DNA of 64,000 bases from Synergistaceae bacterium (GCA_012728235.1 JAAYFL010000028.1:1-64000); one strand, 5' to 3'; numbered from the stretch's first letter, positions 45,280 through 55,043 are shown. Numbers and translations: made by a program. Notes: a model not told the origin generated them from the letters alone.

Positions 45280-45537
45280 CTAAAGAGTTTCGGGTTCGAC
45301 AGTTACGAACTTCCGTTTTGCTTTAGTTAAAAAGCGAACCTTACCAGTTCTAAGTGCAAAGAGTGTATAATCTCTTCCCAAACCTACATTATTGCCGGGA
45401 TGAAATTTTGTTCCACGTTGACGTACTAAGATTGTACCAGCATTGACAAATTGTCCGTCACTACGTTTTATACCAAGATATTTGGGCTGACTATCGCGAC
45501 CGTTTGTACTACTGCCCTGTCCTTTTTTATGTGCCAT
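45280..45537 (-). CDS. rpmA: 50S ribosomal protein L27
   Basis: 85 residues with [16 protein letters not shown] start, [29 protein letters not shown]. The chain begins directly with AHKKG, without the cleavable N-terminal extension found in Firmicutes L27. The cysteine protease gene that cuts that extension (ysxB/prp) is absent between rplU and rpmA, as expected. Confidence 0.97.
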   Translation of the reverse strand: MAHKKGQGSSTNGRDSQPKYLGIKRSDGQFVNAGTILVRQRGTKFHPGNNVGLGRDYTLFALRTGKVRFLTKAKRKFVTVEPETL

Positions 45538-45552
45538 GTTTATTGTCCCCCT

Positions 45553-45864
45553 TTAGGCATTAATGCTTTTGATTAATATAGATGTATACTGCTGGCGATG
45601 ATTTCTAAACTTTCTGTAGTTCTTTTTTCTACGATATCGAAAAACTATAACCTTATCTTCTTTACCGTGTTCAAGAATTTTCGCCGTTACAGATGCGCCT
45701 TCTACATAAGGCGTGCCGATAAGAGGGGTGTCATCCTTACCTAAGAGAATAACCTTATCGAAAGTAATCTCTGCATCATTTTCTGCATCGATTTTTTCTA
45801 CACGAATTTTGTCCCCTTCTGATACTCGATACTGTTTACCTGCTGTTTCAATTATTGCATACAT
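45553..45864 (-). CDS. rplU: 50S ribosomal protein L21
   Basis: 103 residues: MYAIIETAGKQYRVSEGDKIRVEK and VFRYRRKKNYRKFRNHRQQYT. First gene of the minus-strand rplU-rpmA-obgE run, 15 nt upstream of rpmA, with a GGAGGGAGG SD. Confidence 0.97.
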   Translation of the reverse strand: MYAIIETAGKQYRVSEGDKIRVEKIDAENDAEITFDKVILLGKDDTPLIGTPYVEGASVTAKILEHGKEDKVIVFRYRRKKNYRKFRNHRQQYTSILIKSINA

Positions 45865-45943
45865 CGATTTTCCTCCCTCCGCTGTATGTTAGGCAGCTAA
45901 AAAGCTTTTAAAGCCCACATCAAGCGTGTTCTATAACTTGTGC

Positions 45944-45972
45944 ATTCTACTGGTTTTATATATAAATGTCAA
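45944..45972 (-). promoter_or_regulatory. Promoter of rplU-rpmA-obgE
   Basis: Read on the minus strand: consensus TTGACA (45972-45967), a 17-nt spacer and TAGAAT (45949-45944). The predicted start near 45937 gives about a 73-nt leader before rplU, possibly the seat of ribosomal-protein feedback, though no structure is clear by eye. Confidence 0.8.
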
Positions 45973-46069
45973 GAATTTTTAATTAAAATTAGAAATATAT
46001 ATTTTAAATTTCATGAAACATATAAGATTTTAAGTAATTATAGAAGAATATTTAGACTAAGGAAAGGTA

Positions 46070-47725
46070 TTAGGTGTTATAAAGAAGGGCATTAGCATGT
46101 TTTAAGGCTTCTGCTGAGTTTTCATCCCCGGCTAGCATTCTTGCAATTTCACGCTCGCGTTCTACTCCTCTAACTTCTTCAATACTTGTGTTATCTCCTA
46201 CCCTTTTTACTAAAAAGTGTTGATCAGCCATAGCCGCAATAGTAGCCTCATGTGTTATAAGTATAGTTCTACATCTTTTGGACAACTCTTTAAGTTTGTA
46301 TCCAGCGAGAAGGGCCGTTCTACCACCAAGTCCCGCTTCCACTTCGTCAAAGACAAGTGTGTCAGGTAAGTTGTTGTCTCCAAGTGCTAATTGTAAGGAT
46401 ATCAATATTCGGCTTAATTCTCCACCTGAAGCATTCTTTGCAACAGGAAGGGGCTCTTGATTTAGGAGTGCAAGTGTGAAAGAGACTCTGTCAGCACCAG
46501 TAGCACGAACTTTATCATGTCCATCAATTACAACTCCAAAATTAGCATATTCCATAGCCATTTCTTTTAAATTATTATTCACAATTTTAGATAGCGCTTC
46601 TCCGGATTCTTTTCGAAGTGCTCTAAGAGCAAGAGCTTTTGAAGAGATATCTCTTTTATGTTTTTCTACTTGGTCTGTCAAGTCGTCAAGCGTCTTATTA
46701 GAGTTTTTAAGCCATTCTATATCGTAAGTTGCTTTTCTTGCATAATCAATAACATCTTTGGAATCAGAAACACCTAATGTTCTTTTTAGTTTTCTCAGCG
46801 AACCTATCTTTTTTTCTAGGAGGAGGTGCTTTTCTTCTATTTTTTTTAATTCAAGATCAGAAAGTGTAATTTCAGCAAGCTTTTTTGTAAGTTCTTGAGT
46901 TGAGAAGAGTATCTTTTCAATACAATGATGGATAGATTTATCGTCAGTCGTTAAGTCATATGTTTGTTTGGAAAGCTTTTCTAACTCATCCAAGACTCCA
47001 TCGTTAGAAGGAGAGCCCTGTAGTTTTTGAGAAATGTCTCTAAATGTCATATTGTGTTCATACGTATTTTGCAGTTCGGCCAGTTCTTTCTGCCATAATT
47101 CTTCACTATTTACTTGTAGGTTTAGTATTTTAATTTCTTCTAAAATAGTTTCGTAGTCTTGATATGTATTTTCAATTTCTCTGCGTTTTTTTCTAAGGTT
47201 AAGTAGTTCTTTTTCAATGTTAATGGTTTCGTTAAATATATGATAAAGTTCACTTGCTGTTTTTTTTAGCAAGTCACTTCCAAATGAGTCTAATAATTCC
47301 ATTTGTTTTGATTGGTCAATAAGGTCAAGCTGAGAGAACTGGCTTTGTATTACAACCTTTTTTTCCATTAAGTTGGATAGCATGTTAATTGAAGTAGAAA
47401 AACCTTGTATCGAAGTTTTTCCTTTACCTGATTTACTAAAAGATCTTTCCACCACAGTTATTCCATCCTGTGATTTATACACATCTGGCAGATTATCGTT
47501 TTCTTTTTTATTATTAGATGATAAAGACATCGTAATATAACATGAATCTTCCAAAGTATGAATCATATTTGTTTGAGCTCTTTTGCCAGTGATAAATTCC
47601 ATTGCTCTTACGAGGCTACTTTTGCCTGCCCCGCTTTCTCCTGTAAGTACAATAAAATCACCCTTAAAGGTTAGCTTGGCTTCTTTTATACCACCAACTC
47701 CACGGACGAAAAGTTCTTCTATCAA
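46070..47725 (-). CDS. recN: DNA repair ATPase RecN
   Basis: SMC-like protein in double-strand break repair. Walker A TGESGAGKSS at about 28-37, long coiled coils in the middle, C-terminal signature NASGGELSRILISLQLAL and Walker B TLVFDEVEAGLGG. TTG 47725 is the likely start: it overlaps the nadK stop (TTGA) and follows SD GGAGGAG; the frame extension to 47764 has no SD. 551 residues. Confidence 0.95.
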   Translation of the reverse strand: MIEELFVRGVGGIKEAKLTFKGDFIVLTGESGAGKSSLVRAMEFITGKRAQTNMIHTLEDSCYITMSLSSNNKKENDNLPDVYKSQDGITVVERSFSKSGKGKTSIQGFSTSINMLSNLMEKKVVIQSQFSQLDLIDQSKQMELLDSFGSDLLKKTASELYHIFNETINIEKELLNLRKKRREIENTYQDYETILEEIKILNLQVNSEELWQKELAELQNTYEHNMTFRDISQKLQGSPSNDGVLDELEKLSKQTYDLTTDDKSIHHCIEKILFSTQELTKKLAEITLSDLELKKIEEKHLLLEKKIGSLRKLKRTLGVSDSKDVIDYARKATYDIEWLKNSNKTLDDLTDQVEKHKRDISSKALALRALRKESGEALSKIVNNNLKEMAMEYANFGVVIDGHDKVRATGADRVSFTLALLNQEPLPVAKNASGGELSRILISLQLALGDNNLPDTLVFDEVEAGLGGRTALLAGYKLKELSKRCRTILITHEATIAAMADQHFLVKRVGDNTSIEEVRGVEREREIARMLAGDENSAEALKHANALLYNT

Positions 47726-48615
47726 GCCATATCTCCTCCGTCTGAAATAGCATTGAAACCCCAACGTAATTTTTTCTTAAGAGTGTCATAATAACTACGA
47801 CCTTCAAGTTCTATTGTATATACGTGAAGGTCTGAGTCTAGCTTAACCTTTATAATATCGTCGGGTAAAATGCCATAGCCAATTTGCCCGTCTTGAGTAA
47901 GGACCAAGTTTCTGGCGTTTCCTTTTGGGGTTACCGTCAGGATATCATTGCTGCTTAAAACTACGGGACGAGTATAAAGAGAGTGTGGGCATATTGGCGC
48001 TAAGAGCATGCACGGTACATGTGGCGGTATTATTGGGCCTCCTGTTGAAAGAGCATATGCCGTCGATCCAGTTGGTGTCGAGATTATTAAACCATCTCCA
48101 AGATAGAGAGAGAGAATTTCGTTTTCAATGGTGACTTCAAGATCTATTACTCTGGCGAGGGCACTATTAGTAATAACAAAGTCATTTAGAGCATGTAGTT
48201 CATGTATAATCTGATTGTCTCTTATAACGTGTCCTTTAAGGAGAGAACGTTTTTGTAAAGAGTATTTGTTTATTAATATTTTTTTAATGTCGTTTATCGC
48301 TGATTTGGGACTGCCTGTTGCTAGAAAGCCAAGCCGTCCCAAGTTTATGCCATAAAGTGGAATTTTATATCCTAACGAAAATCTGGCGGCTCGTAAAAAA
48401 GTTCCGTCTCCCCCTAATACAACGGCAAAGCTAACGGTTTCTTTCCAAACCTTTTCTTCTGTTTCATTTAGATTTAAAGATGCCGCTTCTTGTTGTGGCA
48501 ACATAAAATTAATATGATTAGAAGAACCCCATGAAAGAAGTTTCACAGCCATTTGTATGGCCTCTTTTTTTTGCGTATTAAAAAGTAGGCCTATATTTTC
48601 TTTTTTTCTTTTCAT
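47722..48615 (-). CDS. nadK: NAD kinase
   Basis: Phosphorylates NAD+ to NADP+. GGDGTFLRAAR nucleotide motif, GINLGRLGFLA, and TPTGSTAYALSTGGPI near the active site. 297 residues. tlyA-nadK-recN is a widely shared order. Confidence 0.96.
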   Translation of the reverse strand: MKRKKENIGLLFNTQKKEAIQMAVKLLSWGSSNHINFMLPQQEAASLNLNETEEKVWKETVSFAVVLGGDGTFLRAARFSLGYKIPLYGINLGRLGFLATGSPKSAINDIKKILINKYSLQKRSLLKGHVIRDNQIIHELHALNDFVITNSALARVIDLEVTIENEILSLYLGDGLIISTPTGSTAYALSTGGPIIPPHVPCMLLAPICPHSLYTRPVVLSSNDILTVTPKGNARNLVLTQDGQIGYGILPDDIIKVKLDSDLHVYTIELEGRSYYDTLKKKLRWGFNAISDGGDMA

Positions 48616-48642
48616 TTAATTCTGCCCGACTTTCTTTATAAA

Positions 48643-49455
48643 CTATGTGAATTTATATGCATTTTTGACAAGATAATCAATATTTATATTGCCAGTAGGC
48701 CGTTCCTTCCAAACCTTTTCTTTACTTAAATGCAATAAAAACTCTATGTTCCCTTCATGTCCTTTTACAGGTGAGTAAGTTGCATTTATGAGACTTAAAT
48801 TCGTTTCTTTATCTATAAAATAAAATATACGTTCGATAATTCTTGTGTGAATACTTTGTTCCGATATTACTCCCCCATTAATCTCATCTTTATTTGCTTC
48901 GAACTGAGGTTTTAGTAATACAACCATCTCGCCTTCTTCTTTTAAAAGCTTTTCAAGTGGAAACAGCAACTTGGTTATGGAGATAAAGGAAACGTCCAAT
49001 ACAATTATATCAACCTTTTGTTTATCTAGCATATCTGTTGTTAAAAATCTGGCATTTGTACGGTCCAAGATAGAAACCTTTGGATGATTTTGTAATTTCC
49101 ATGCAAGTTGACCATAGCCAACATCAACTGCATATACATGCTTAGCTTTTTTTGTAATAAGAACATCAGTAAAGCCACCAGTAGAAGCTCCTATATCTAC
49201 GCAGACTTTATTTTCCGGAACTATCTTAAAATCATTTAATGCTTTTAAAAGTTTAAGGGCACCTCTACTCACCCATTTTTTATCTTGAATATCCAATTTT
49301 AGAGATATATCTGGAGGAACCTGTCTATTAATTTTATCTGATTTTATTCCATTTATGTATACTCTTCCTGATTCTATATAGCTCTGTGCTATTAATTTAT
49401 TTGCCGCTAGTTTTTTATCAACCAGCAATTTATCTAATCTTATTAGTTTAGCCAT
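48643..49455 (-). CDS. tlyA: TlyA-family rRNA 2'-O-methyltransferase
   Basis: N-terminal S4 RNA-binding domain (about 4-65: RLDKLLVDKKLAANKLIAQSYIESG) and an FtsJ/RrmJ-like methyltransferase: DIGASTGGFTDVL is the SAM motif, then AVDVGYGQLAW and LDVSFISITKL. In mycobacteria TlyA methylates 16S and 23S rRNA and affects capreomycin sensitivity. 270 residues. It overlaps dxs by 8 nt. Confidence 0.94.
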   Translation of the reverse strand: MAKLIRLDKLLVDKKLAANKLIAQSYIESGRVYINGIKSDKINRQVPPDISLKLDIQDKKWVSRGALKLLKALNDFKIVPENKVCVDIGASTGGFTDVLITKKAKHVYAVDVGYGQLAWKLQNHPKVSILDRTNARFLTTDMLDKQKVDIIVLDVSFISITKLLFPLEKLLKEEGEMVVLLKPQFEANKDEINGGVISEQSIHTRIIERIFYFIDKETNLSLINATYSPVKGHEGNIEFLLHLSKEKVWKERPTGNINIDYLVKNAYKFT

Positions 49456-51319
49456 TATGATTTATACAAATTTCGATAATATTTTTAACAGTTAGCCCAG
49501 ATTCTTCAAATTGATCTTTTATTGGAGCTTGAGCAATGAATTTATCAGGAACGCCTATGGATAATACCTTACAATTATATCCGTTTCTGTTTACGTAAGA
49601 AGCAATTGCCTCTCCAATTCCTCCAATGAGAAAGGATTCTACTGCTGTTATTATCAAGTTATGTTTACTTAATATTTTATCTATTGTAAAAAAATCTATG
49701 GGTTTTATGAACCTTAAATCTACAAGAGTTACATTAATGTTATATGTCGACGCCAGTATCTCCTGGGCATCTAAAAGTAGCGGAATAGTGCTGCCTATAC
49801 CGATAAGGCAAATACTATCTCCTTTAACTAATATTTCAGCCATGCCCCACTCTTCAACAGATTGAGAGTTTTTACGACAAAGTAATTCTTGGGCAGTCCC
49901 TCTAGGGTATCTGATTACTATTGGTCGATTTAAATTAATCCATTTTGCAACAAAAAAATTTAAGTCAGCTATATCTCTAGGAGCAACAAACGTAAGTTCA
50001 GGTATTGCTCTCAACCAAGAAACATCCAATACCCCATGATGAGTTTCTCCATCAGCTCCAACTAGTCCAGCTCTATCAATACCAATTAATACAGGTAATT
50101 TAGGAATGCAAATATCATGTACTACTTGGTCAGCAGCACGCTGTAAAAAAGTTGAATAAATACATATTGCAGGTTTTAATCCACCAGCCGCCATGCCTGC
50201 AGCAAATATCAGTAAATGTTCTTCAGATATTCCGACATCAAAAAATCTTTCAGGGTAATTATTTGCAAAATTACCAAGTTTAGTCCCTTCTTTCATCGCT
50301 GCAGTACAAACAACAATACGAGGATCAGTTTGAGCTAGTGCTGTTAAAGATTTTTCCATGGCAGAGCTCCACGAAATTTTTGATGGTTTTGTTAGAAAAG
50401 ATGGGCGGATTAAGCTACTATTTGCATCTACGCCATGGTAGTAATCTGGAAATTCTTCGGTGATTTGGTTCCCCTTTCCTTTTTGGGTTATAACATGCAG
50501 GATTAAAGACTTTTCATATTTTTTTGCGAGTTCAAATGCTTCTTCTAATTCTGAAACGTTGTGTCCATTAAATGGTCCCCAATAGCTTATGTCCATTTCT
50601 TCAAAAATATTTGTAGGCAAGAGCAGTGACTTTAATTTATTTTTAATCTTGCCGATTCTATTTTCTAGAGAAATAGGTTTTGTTGAATTTCTAGAGTGTT
50701 GTTTTATAAAATTTTTAATTTTCTTGTATGCCGGATTAACGGCAAGATGTGCTAAATGGCTAGCCATGCCACCTATACGAGAATTTATAGACATTTTATT
50801 ATCATTAAGTACTATTATGACTTTAGATTTTGTGCTCTCAATACAGTTCAAAGCCTCAAACGCAACGCCGTTTATGAGAGCACCATCACCAATAACGGCT
50901 ATAACCTCATGAGATTCTTGTTTAAGGTCGCGTGCTTTTGCATACCCCATTGCTGCGGATATAGAAGTGCTGCTGTGCCCTGTTGTAAAGAAATCGTATG
51001 GACTTTCTTGCATTCGTGGAAAGCCTGCTATTCCACTTTTTTTTCTTAACGTTTTAAACTCATTAAGACGTTTAGTTAGAATTTTATATGCATAAGCCTG
51101 ATGTCCTACGTCAAAAATGATTTTATTGTAATCTGGATTGAAGACCTTAAGAAGTGCAACCGTAAGCTCAACTGTGCCAAGAGAAGAAGCTAAGTGTCCT
51201 CCATTTTTTAATGTAACACTTATAATAAGCTCTCTTAGTTCAGAGCATAACTGGTCTATTTCATCTTTAGATAAGGCATTAAGTCCGTTAAAATCTCTTA
51301 CGGTTTGTAGTATGTTCAT
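49448..51319 (-). CDS. dxs: 1-deoxy-D-xylulose-5-phosphate synthase
   Basis: First step of the MEP pathway, TPP-dependent. KNGGHLASSLGTVELTVAL, DVGHQAYAYKILT, the TPP motif VIGDGALINGVAFEALN, and the transketolase-type pyrimidine domain with GISEEHLLIFAAGMA. The middle loop with HHGVLDVSWLRAIP is typical. 623 residues. Operon order ispA-dxs-tlyA. Confidence 0.96.
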   Translation of the reverse strand: MNILQTVRDFNGLNALSKDEIDQLCSELRELIISVTLKNGGHLASSLGTVELTVALLKVFNPDYNKIIFDVGHQAYAYKILTKRLNEFKTLRKKSGIAGFPRMQESPYDFFTTGHSSTSISAAMGYAKARDLKQESHEVIAVIGDGALINGVAFEALNCIESTKSKVIIVLNDNKMSINSRIGGMASHLAHLAVNPAYKKIKNFIKQHSRNSTKPISLENRIGKIKNKLKSLLLPTNIFEEMDISYWGPFNGHNVSELEEAFELAKKYEKSLILHVITQKGKGNQITEEFPDYYHGVDANSSLIRPSFLTKPSKISWSSAMEKSLTALAQTDPRIVVCTAAMKEGTKLGNFANNYPERFFDVGISEEHLLIFAAGMAAGGLKPAICIYSTFLQRAADQVVHDICIPKLPVLIGIDRAGLVGADGETHHGVLDVSWLRAIPELTFVAPRDIADLNFFVAKWINLNRPIVIRYPRGTAQELLCRKNSQSVEEWGMAEILVKGDSICLIGIGSTIPLLLDAQEILASTYNINVTLVDLRFIKPIDFFTIDKILSKHNLIITAVESFLIGGIGEAIASYVNRNGYNCKVLSIGVPDKFIAQAPIKDQFEESGLTVKNIIEICINHNG

Positions 51320-51352
51320 CTTAAATCACCATTGTTCGCATGTTATATATAT

Positions 51353-52246
51353 TTAATATGTCCTTTTTATAAGGTAGTCTGGAAGTTTTATTAAAAAATC
51401 ATTCTCGTCAAGCAGTTGACTCAACGATTGTTTAGCGAGAATAGACTCTTCTAGAGCCATTTTCTTTGCGGTTTCAAGGCCAAATACAGATACATGGGTA
51501 TTTTTCTCTTGTATCATATCTTTCCCTCGGCTCTTACCAAGTTCTTCTGTTGTTCCTGTGACATCAAGTATATCATCAACTATTTGAAACGCAGAGCCAA
51601 GATGTAATCCATAATTCTTATATGCTTTTATGATTTCTTTGTTCCTAGTACCTAAAATAGCACCTGTTTTTACAGCTGCACATATTAAAGCTCCTGTTTT
51701 TAACTTTGCAATTTCACGAACATATTCGGGATTATGATTAGATTGCATATCCATATCTAATGCTTGGCCTCCACAAACTCCGGCCGGTCCTATTGCAGAG
51801 GTAAATATTTGTATTGCAAAAAGGATATTATCTGGTTCAATGTTTTTTAAATTTAGCAATGGGAACTCAATTGATTGTGCCAAAAGAGAATCACCCGCGA
51901 GAATGGCTAATGTCTCTCCAAATTTTTTATGATTGGACGGTTTCCCTCTTCTTAGATCGTCATTGTCCATGCAAGGGAGATCATCATGAATTAGTGTCGC
52001 TGTATGTAACATTTCAAGGCCTAAAGCCATGGGCAGTGCATTTATTGCGGTGCATCCGCAGCGCTCTGCTGTAGCTAGACATAAAACAGGCCTCAGCCTT
52101 TTCCCTCCTACAGTTAATGAATATTCCATGGCTTCAAACAACTCTCGAGGCACACCTTGAGAGCGTTTCGATGAAGTAGATAGAAGGTAGTCTTCAAATA
52201 GAGCACGATATTTATTCATTGACTTTTTCACAATCATATCATTCAT
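51353..52246 (-). CDS. ispA: Short-chain polyprenyl diphosphate synthase (FPP/GPP type)
   Basis: Makes farnesyl diphosphate for UppS. Two aspartate-rich motifs are seen: DDLPCMDND (first, DDx4D form) and DDILDVTG (second); GGKRLRPVL and the FQIVDD region fit. 297 residues. Between xseB and dxs, as in many bacteria. Confidence 0.94.
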   Translation of the reverse strand: MNDMIVKKSMNKYRALFEDYLLSTSSKRSQGVPRELFEAMEYSLTVGGKRLRPVLCLATAERCGCTAINALPMALGLEMLHTATLIHDDLPCMDNDDLRRGKPSNHKKFGETLAILAGDSLLAQSIEFPLLNLKNIEPDNILFAIQIFTSAIGPAGVCGGQALDMDMQSNHNPEYVREIAKLKTGALICAAVKTGAILGTRNKEIIKAYKNYGLHLGSAFQIVDDILDVTGTTEELGKSRGKDMIQEKNTHVSVFGLETAKKMALEESILAKQSLSQLLDENDFLIKLPDYLIKRTY

Positions 52247-52256
52247 TTTTTCTTAT

Positions 52257-52463
52257 TTATTCCTTTCTTTCTGTATAGGGAAGTTCTCCTGATTCTGTTA
52301 GTATTGATACTTTTTGTTTAGCTTTTTCTAGAAAGTTCCTACATTCTTTCACTAATTCTATTCCTTTTTCAAACTCAGCTAAGGCACTCTCAAGAGATAT
52401 AGTCTCACCTTCTAAGGTTTTTAATATCGATTCCAGTTCTTCCATTTTCTTACTAAAATTCAT
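52257..52463 (-). CDS. xseB: Exodeoxyribonuclease VII small subunit
   Basis: 68-residue helical hairpin protein: FSKKMEELESILKTLEGETISLESALAEFEKGIELVKECRNFLEKAKQKV region fits XseB. Clear SD GGAGGAA. First gene of the xseB-ispA-dxs-tlyA-nadK-recN run; its partner xseA is not in the window. Confidence 0.93.
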   Translation of the reverse strand: MNFSKKMEELESILKTLEGETISLESALAEFEKGIELVKECRNFLEKAKQKVSILTESGELPYTERKE

Positions 52464-52485
52464 ATTTATTCCTCCAATAAAATAT

Positions 52486-52515
52486 TTGTAAAAAATTATT
52501 ATAGTATGTTATAAT
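52486..52515 (+). promoter_or_regulatory. Extended -10 promoter of rpmB
   Basis: TTGTAA (52486-52491), an 18-nt spacer and TATAAT (52510-52515) preceded by TGT. About 39 nt upstream of the rpmB ATG from the predicted start. Confidence 0.7.
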
Positions 52516-52526
52516 ACCTTGGTTAA
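52498..52526 (-). promoter_or_regulatory. Probable minus-strand promoter of xseB-ispA-dxs operon
   Basis: Minus strand: TTAACC (52526-52521), a 17-nt spacer, TATAAT (52503-52498). It overlaps the rpmB promoter on the other strand. Confidence 0.55.
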
Positions 52527-52560
52527 TGTTTTTAGGCTTATACAAGAGGAGGGAAACTTG

Positions 52561-52755
52561 ATGTCTAAATTTTGTGATTGTTGCGGGCGTGGTCCGGCGG
52601 CAGGAAATGCTGTTAGCCATTCTAATCGCCACACCAGGCGTCGCTGGCTTGTAAATATACAAAATGTACGAGTTAATGTGGGTGGCGGTGAAACTCGAAA
52701 ACTTCATATATGTACCAAATGCATCCGCTCCGGTAAAGTTCAAAGGGCCGTTTAA
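52561..52755 (+). CDS. rpmB: 50S ribosomal protein L28
   Basis: 64 residues. ATG 52561 follows SD GAGGAGGG by 7 nt and gives the normal MSKFCDCCGRGPAAGNAVSHSNR start; an earlier in-frame start at 52519 has no support. Two Cys pairs (CDCC/CGR and CTKCI) suggest the zinc-binding C+ form of L28. A single-gene unit between convergent/divergent neighbours. Confidence 0.97.
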   Translation: MSKFCDCCGRGPAAGNAVSHSNRHTRRRWLVNIQNVRVNVGGGETRKLHICTKCIRSGKVQRAV

Positions 52756-52769
52756 AAGCGGCCTTTTTT
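52743..52769 (+). terminator. Terminator of rpmB overlapping its stop codon
   Basis: AAGGGCCG (52743-52750) pairs with CGGCCTTT (52759-52766) with one G-U pair, then a T run. The rpmB TAA (52753-52755) lies in the loop. It may also limit read-through from ftsK on the other strand. Confidence 0.85.
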
Positions 52770-52781
52770 ACAATGTTTATC

Positions 52782-55043
52782 TTAACTTAATCTCTCTTCA
52801 AATAAATCTTTTGCTTTTCTTTCATCAACCAAGATCTCACGGGGTTTTGGACCATCAGCAGCTCCAACTATTCCCAGTTGTTCCATCATATCTATCAATC
52901 TAGAAGCTCGTGAAAATCCTACTCTAAGGCGTCTTTGCAATCCGCTAGCCGACGCTATTCCTGTATTCATTATGATTTCAATAGCTTCCTCTAGCAGGTC
53001 GTCATCAAAGTAATCTCCGTCAATACCCCCCATTTGCGAACTTGGTTTAGTTATTTCTATAAATTCTGGTTCTCCAAAAGTATTTTGTAAATAATTTAGC
53101 CAGTTAGCTAAAATGCTATCCTCTATCCATGGTGCTTGTATGCGTATTGGTTTGGGGTGTTTTGTTGAAAGAAATAGCATATCCCCCTTTCCAAGTAATT
53201 TTTCTGCTCCTGCACAATCAATAATGGTTCGAGAGTCTGCATTACTCGGAAGGGTGAAGGCGACCCTTGCAGGAATATTGGCCTTAATTAGCCCTGTAAT
53301 AACATTAACAGATGGACGTTGTGTGGCAAGAATTAAGTGAATTCCAGTTGCTCTGGCCATTTGGGACAATCTACAAATATAATCTTCAACTTCTTTTGGT
53401 GCAGTCATCATTAAATCAGCCAGTTCGTCAACGATGACAACAATAAATGGCAGTCTATCTTTCTCGCGTACTTTTTTATTATAATCTTCAAGATTACGGA
53501 CCCGGAGATCTGCAAATGTAGAATAGCGTTTTTCCATTTCTCTAATTGCCCAAGCAAGCACGTGTACAGCTTTTTTTGTATCAGTCACAGGGGGGGTAAG
53601 TAAGTGCGGTAATTTATCGTATACAGACATTTCTACGCGTTTAGGGTCTACAAGAATCATACGTAACTCTTCTGGAGTGCGTGTTGAACATAGAGCAACA
53701 ATACAAGAATTTATAAAAACACTTTTACCTGAGCCTGTCGTACCTGAAACTAACAAGTGAGGTAGTTTTTCTAATCCTACAACGACAGAACCGCCGTTAA
53801 CACCGACACCAAAAGGCAGTGGTAACAAATGTTTTGAATCCTGAAAATTGTGGTCGCTAATAACTGTCCTTAAGGGAATTCCTCTACGTATCGGATTTGG
53901 TATTTCTATTCCTATGTATGGTTTCCCTGGTATAGGGGCTTCTATACGCAAACTTGGTACAGCAATTGCAAGAGCAATATCTTTACCCAGAGCTGCAACT
54001 TTATTTACTTTTATTCCTGGAGCTAGTTGTATTCTAAATTGAATAACAGTAGGCCCTACCAGTATGTCTGCTAAAAAGGCCTCTATACCAAATTGATCTA
54101 ATGTCTGTATTATTTTTTTGCCAAACGGCGTTGCTTTTTCTTGATCCATCTCTCCTTCATTAGACTCTTCATTTCCGAAAACTTCAATTGGAGGAGGGAA
54201 AATTCCTTGTTTTACTTTGTTTTTTTGTTCAATATTTAAATTAAACGCAGGATCTAAAACTTGGTCTTCTCCAAGTTCTTTTGTTTGAGGCCGGATTTTG
54301 ATGTTTTTCTTATCTAAATCTAGATGATTATTTTTATTTGGTACATTAAAATAGTCATATGAATTTCTGTCAAAATCATTAATATTTGGTGCACCTTCAA
54401 AATCAAATGCATCATTTGATATAACATTTTTTGGGTGATTTTGATTAGTAGCTTTATCTTTTATTTTGTTAATTTTTGCTATAAACATTTGAATAAACTT
54501 TGTAATGTATGGAAGTTTTATATAAGGCTTAATACCATACAAAATTAGCGATATATATATAGATATGAGACCTAAAAGAAATGTGCCTACTACACCAAGG
54601 AAAGCAAAAGATAATCTAGATAACCCTATGCCAAAATCTCCAGGGTTTAACCATTTCAAGTTTAATCTATTTGGCTTATTTGTTAAAAAATACAGACCTA
54701 AAAGTAGGGATACATTTAAAAAAATTAGTATAGTCGCAATTATTTGTCTGCGAAAATATGGTATTGCACGTGATAGCAATTTTAGAGAAGATATATAAAA
54801 AACAAAAAATAAAAGAACAACTATTGAACCACCTATACGAGTTAACAAAAAGGAAGAAATTTTACACCCTAAAGAACCAGTCAAAGGCGTATATATAGAC
54901 ATTATTGTATAAATAGTTAGAAAAAGAACACACAAGAAAAATAGTTTTTCCTGCACCTTGCTAACATGCGGAAAAAATCCTTTGGAGTTTTTATTCTTTG
55001 TTTTGTTTGAATATCTTTTCTCTGACTTTCTACTAAAAAACAT
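52782..55043 (-). CDS. ftsK: DNA translocase FtsK/SpoIIIE
   Basis: Septal DNA pump. Four N-terminal TM helices within about residues 30-175, a charged/Asn-rich linker, the alpha/beta motor with VSGTTGSGKSVFINS (Walker A) and VIVDELADLMM (Walker B), and a C-terminal winged-helix gamma domain (GLQRRLRVGFSRASRLIDMME) that reads KOPS-like sites. 753 residues. Starts immediately after the tldD stop with no gap. Confidence 0.96.
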   Translation of the reverse strand: MFFSRKSEKRYSNKTKNKNSKGFFPHVSKVQEKLFFLCVLFLTIYTIMSIYTPLTGSLGCKISSFLLTRIGGSIVVLLFFVFYISSLKLLSRAIPYFRRQIIATILIFLNVSLLLGLYFLTNKPNRLNLKWLNPGDFGIGLSRLSFAFLGVVGTFLLGLISIYISLILYGIKPYIKLPYITKFIQMFIAKINKIKDKATNQNHPKNVISNDAFDFEGAPNINDFDRNSYDYFNVPNKNNHLDLDKKNIKIRPQTKELGEDQVLDPAFNLNIEQKNKVKQGIFPPPIEVFGNEESNEGEMDQEKATPFGKKIIQTLDQFGIEAFLADILVGPTVIQFRIQLAPGIKVNKVAALGKDIALAIAVPSLRIEAPIPGKPYIGIEIPNPIRRGIPLRTVISDHNFQDSKHLLPLPFGVGVNGGSVVVGLEKLPHLLVSGTTGSGKSVFINSCIVALCSTRTPEELRMILVDPKRVEMSVYDKLPHLLTPPVTDTKKAVHVLAWAIREMEKRYSTFADLRVRNLEDYNKKVREKDRLPFIVVIVDELADLMMTAPKEVEDYICRLSQMARATGIHLILATQRPSVNVITGLIKANIPARVAFTLPSNADSRTIIDCAGAEKLLGKGDMLFLSTKHPKPIRIQAPWIEDSILANWLNYLQNTFGEPEFIEITKPSSQMGGIDGDYFDDDLLEEAIEIIMNTGIASASGLQRRLRVGFSRASRLIDMMEQLGIVGAADGPKPREILVDERKAKDLFEERLS

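Noticed and set aside
45904-45914. GCTTT/AAAGC repeat in the rplU leader as a regulatory hairpin
   Set aside because: The arms are one base apart, too tight to fold as a hairpin.
52453-52743. 96-codon minus-strand frame opposite rpmB
   Set aside because: Antisense to L28 and running through both promoters; no independent support.
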